Source: Siniperca chuatsi (taxonomy: Eukaryota; Chordata; Actinopteri; Centrarchiformes; Sinipercidae). Taken from it: a DNA stretch of 64,000 nt. The first letter of the stretch is position 1. Every line of letters begins with the position of its first letter. Positions 63,401 through 64,000 of the stretch are shown here, in pieces. Where the stretch lies: contig NC_058046.1 of NCBI RefSeq assembly GCF_020085105.1, positions 27,498,175 through 27,562,174 on the forward strand, given 5' to 3'. The translations under genes and the position numbers were made by a program. The notes beneath the pieces were generated by a model. That model did no database searches, was not told the DNA's origin, and saw nothing but the letters and a program-made list of their open reading frames with translations.

Positions 63401-63405
63401 TTATT

Positions 63406-63671
63406 AGGGTCGCAAATCTTGTTAGCTGTGATTTCGGTGTACTGAAATTTGTGACCCGTCAGATTCGGAGACACTAGAGGATCAACTATATGACAAAGAC
63501 CAAAGTGTCAGGGGAGGTGTTAGTGCTCTACAGACAGACCTACACACTAAACTTTTTGCTATCACAGTAGGTTTGCAATGGTTTGACATTTTCACGGTAC
63601 GATAACCGTCTTAGAAAATATCACGGTTTCACGGTATTACAGAATTATTATTATTATTAGTTACAACAAGC
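63406..63671. other. Unmatched DNA beyond the right arm
   Basis: No gene is visible. About 63,560-63,640 contains CACGGTACGATAACCGTC and TATCACGGTTTCACGG, a motif recurrent in fish transposon ends, followed by a short TTA repeat. Confidence 0.35.
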
Positions 63672-64000
63672 CTTAAAGGTCCAGTGTGTAACATTTGGGA
63701 GGAGCTATTGCCAGAAATGGAATATAATATTTATAAGTATGTTTTAGCTAGTGTATAATCCCTAAAAATAAGAATTGTTGTGTTTTCGTTACCTTAGAAT
63801 GAGCCGTTTTTATCTACAGAGGGAGCGGGTCATCTTATTATACATCCACGGTCCCCTTTCATGGAGGCCACCATGTTTCTACAGTAGCCCAGAACGGACA
63901 AACCAACCACTGGCTCTAGATGGGGCCGTTCACGTTTTCTGTGAGTTTCGCGGCCACCATACTTTCTCCTACACACTTGGAACGGGACGGTGAGGCGAGC
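63672..64000. mobile_element. AGGTCCAGTGTGT MITE, truncated by the window end
   Basis: It begins CTTAAAGGTCCAGTGTGTAA and is co-linear with 45,431-45,760, including GGAGCGGGT and TTTCTACAGTAGCCCAGAA blocks. The right terminus is outside the window. Confidence 0.8.

Larger units (their letters stand above)
55040..63405 (-). repeat. Right arm of the large inverted duplication
   Basis: Reverse-complement counterpart of 29,885-37,937. It holds five intact ACSBG exons, the matching introns and downstream DNA. Segments present only here include about 59,043-59,715 (with hAT-MITE-like and AGCTGCAACTAA-family fragments) and about 61,280-61,645. Substitutions and small indels are scattered throughout. 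Homology stops at about 63,405, ~320 bases beyond the first visible exon. Confidence 0.92.

Noticed and set aside
29885-63405. Inverted duplication as a pure assembly artefact
   Set aside because: Arm-specific insertions and coding differences make a simple duplicated contig unlikely, though reads are needed to be certain.

Overview
This is a piece of a ray-finned (teleost) fish nuclear genome. Genes have short exons with GT..AG introns. The proteins match vertebrate families (embigin, MRPS30, HINT2, bubblegum acyl-CoA synthetase). The non-coding DNA is full of elements typical of fish: Tc1-like relics, hAT-type and TTAA-flanked MITEs, LINE 3' tails, a tRNA-derived SINE, and an ISL2EU-type transposon carrying a YqaJ nuclease.

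Layout, left to right. 216-707 (+) is the last coding exon of a gene I do not recognise. 3,074-9,682 (+) is embigin, a two-Ig-domain, single-pass membrane glycoprotein. 11,530-16,193 (-) is mitochondrial ribosomal protein MRPS30. 17,011-19,212 (+) is the mitochondrial histidine-triad hydrolase HINT2. MRPS30 and HINT2 are head to head across about 0.8 kb, probably a shared promoter. Embigin and MRPS30 also lie close together in the human genome. 22,866-34,942 (+) is a 14-exon ACSBG (bubblegum-type long-chain acyl-CoA synthetase). 43,308-52,478 (+) is a four-exon NAD(P)-binding reductase of the biliverdin reductase B/flavin reductase type. Its second intron holds a decayed 4.5-kb ISL2EU-like transposon (about 46,730-51,245).

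The main structural feature is a large inverted duplication. About 29.9-37.94 kb on the + strand reappears, reversed, at about 55.04-63.4 kb. The two arms are about 8 kb each and flank a 17-kb spacer that contains the reductase gene. Each arm carries the last five coding exons of ACSBG, so the window shows two convergent ACSBG loci. The right locus probably continues past the window end. The arms differ by amino-acid substitutions and by several insertions private to one arm, so this looks like a real duplication of some age rather than a simple assembly echo. The left ACSBG copy has three frame disruptions, all in homopolymer contexts. The one that falls in duplicated sequence is absent from the right copy.

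The genes do not form a pathway. MRPS30 and HINT2 are mitochondrial, ACSBG activates fatty acids, embigin is an adhesion/transporter-ancillary protein, and the reductase is a cytosolic redox enzyme. Exon limits were worked out by hand from splice sites and reading-frame continuity. UTR limits are approximate.
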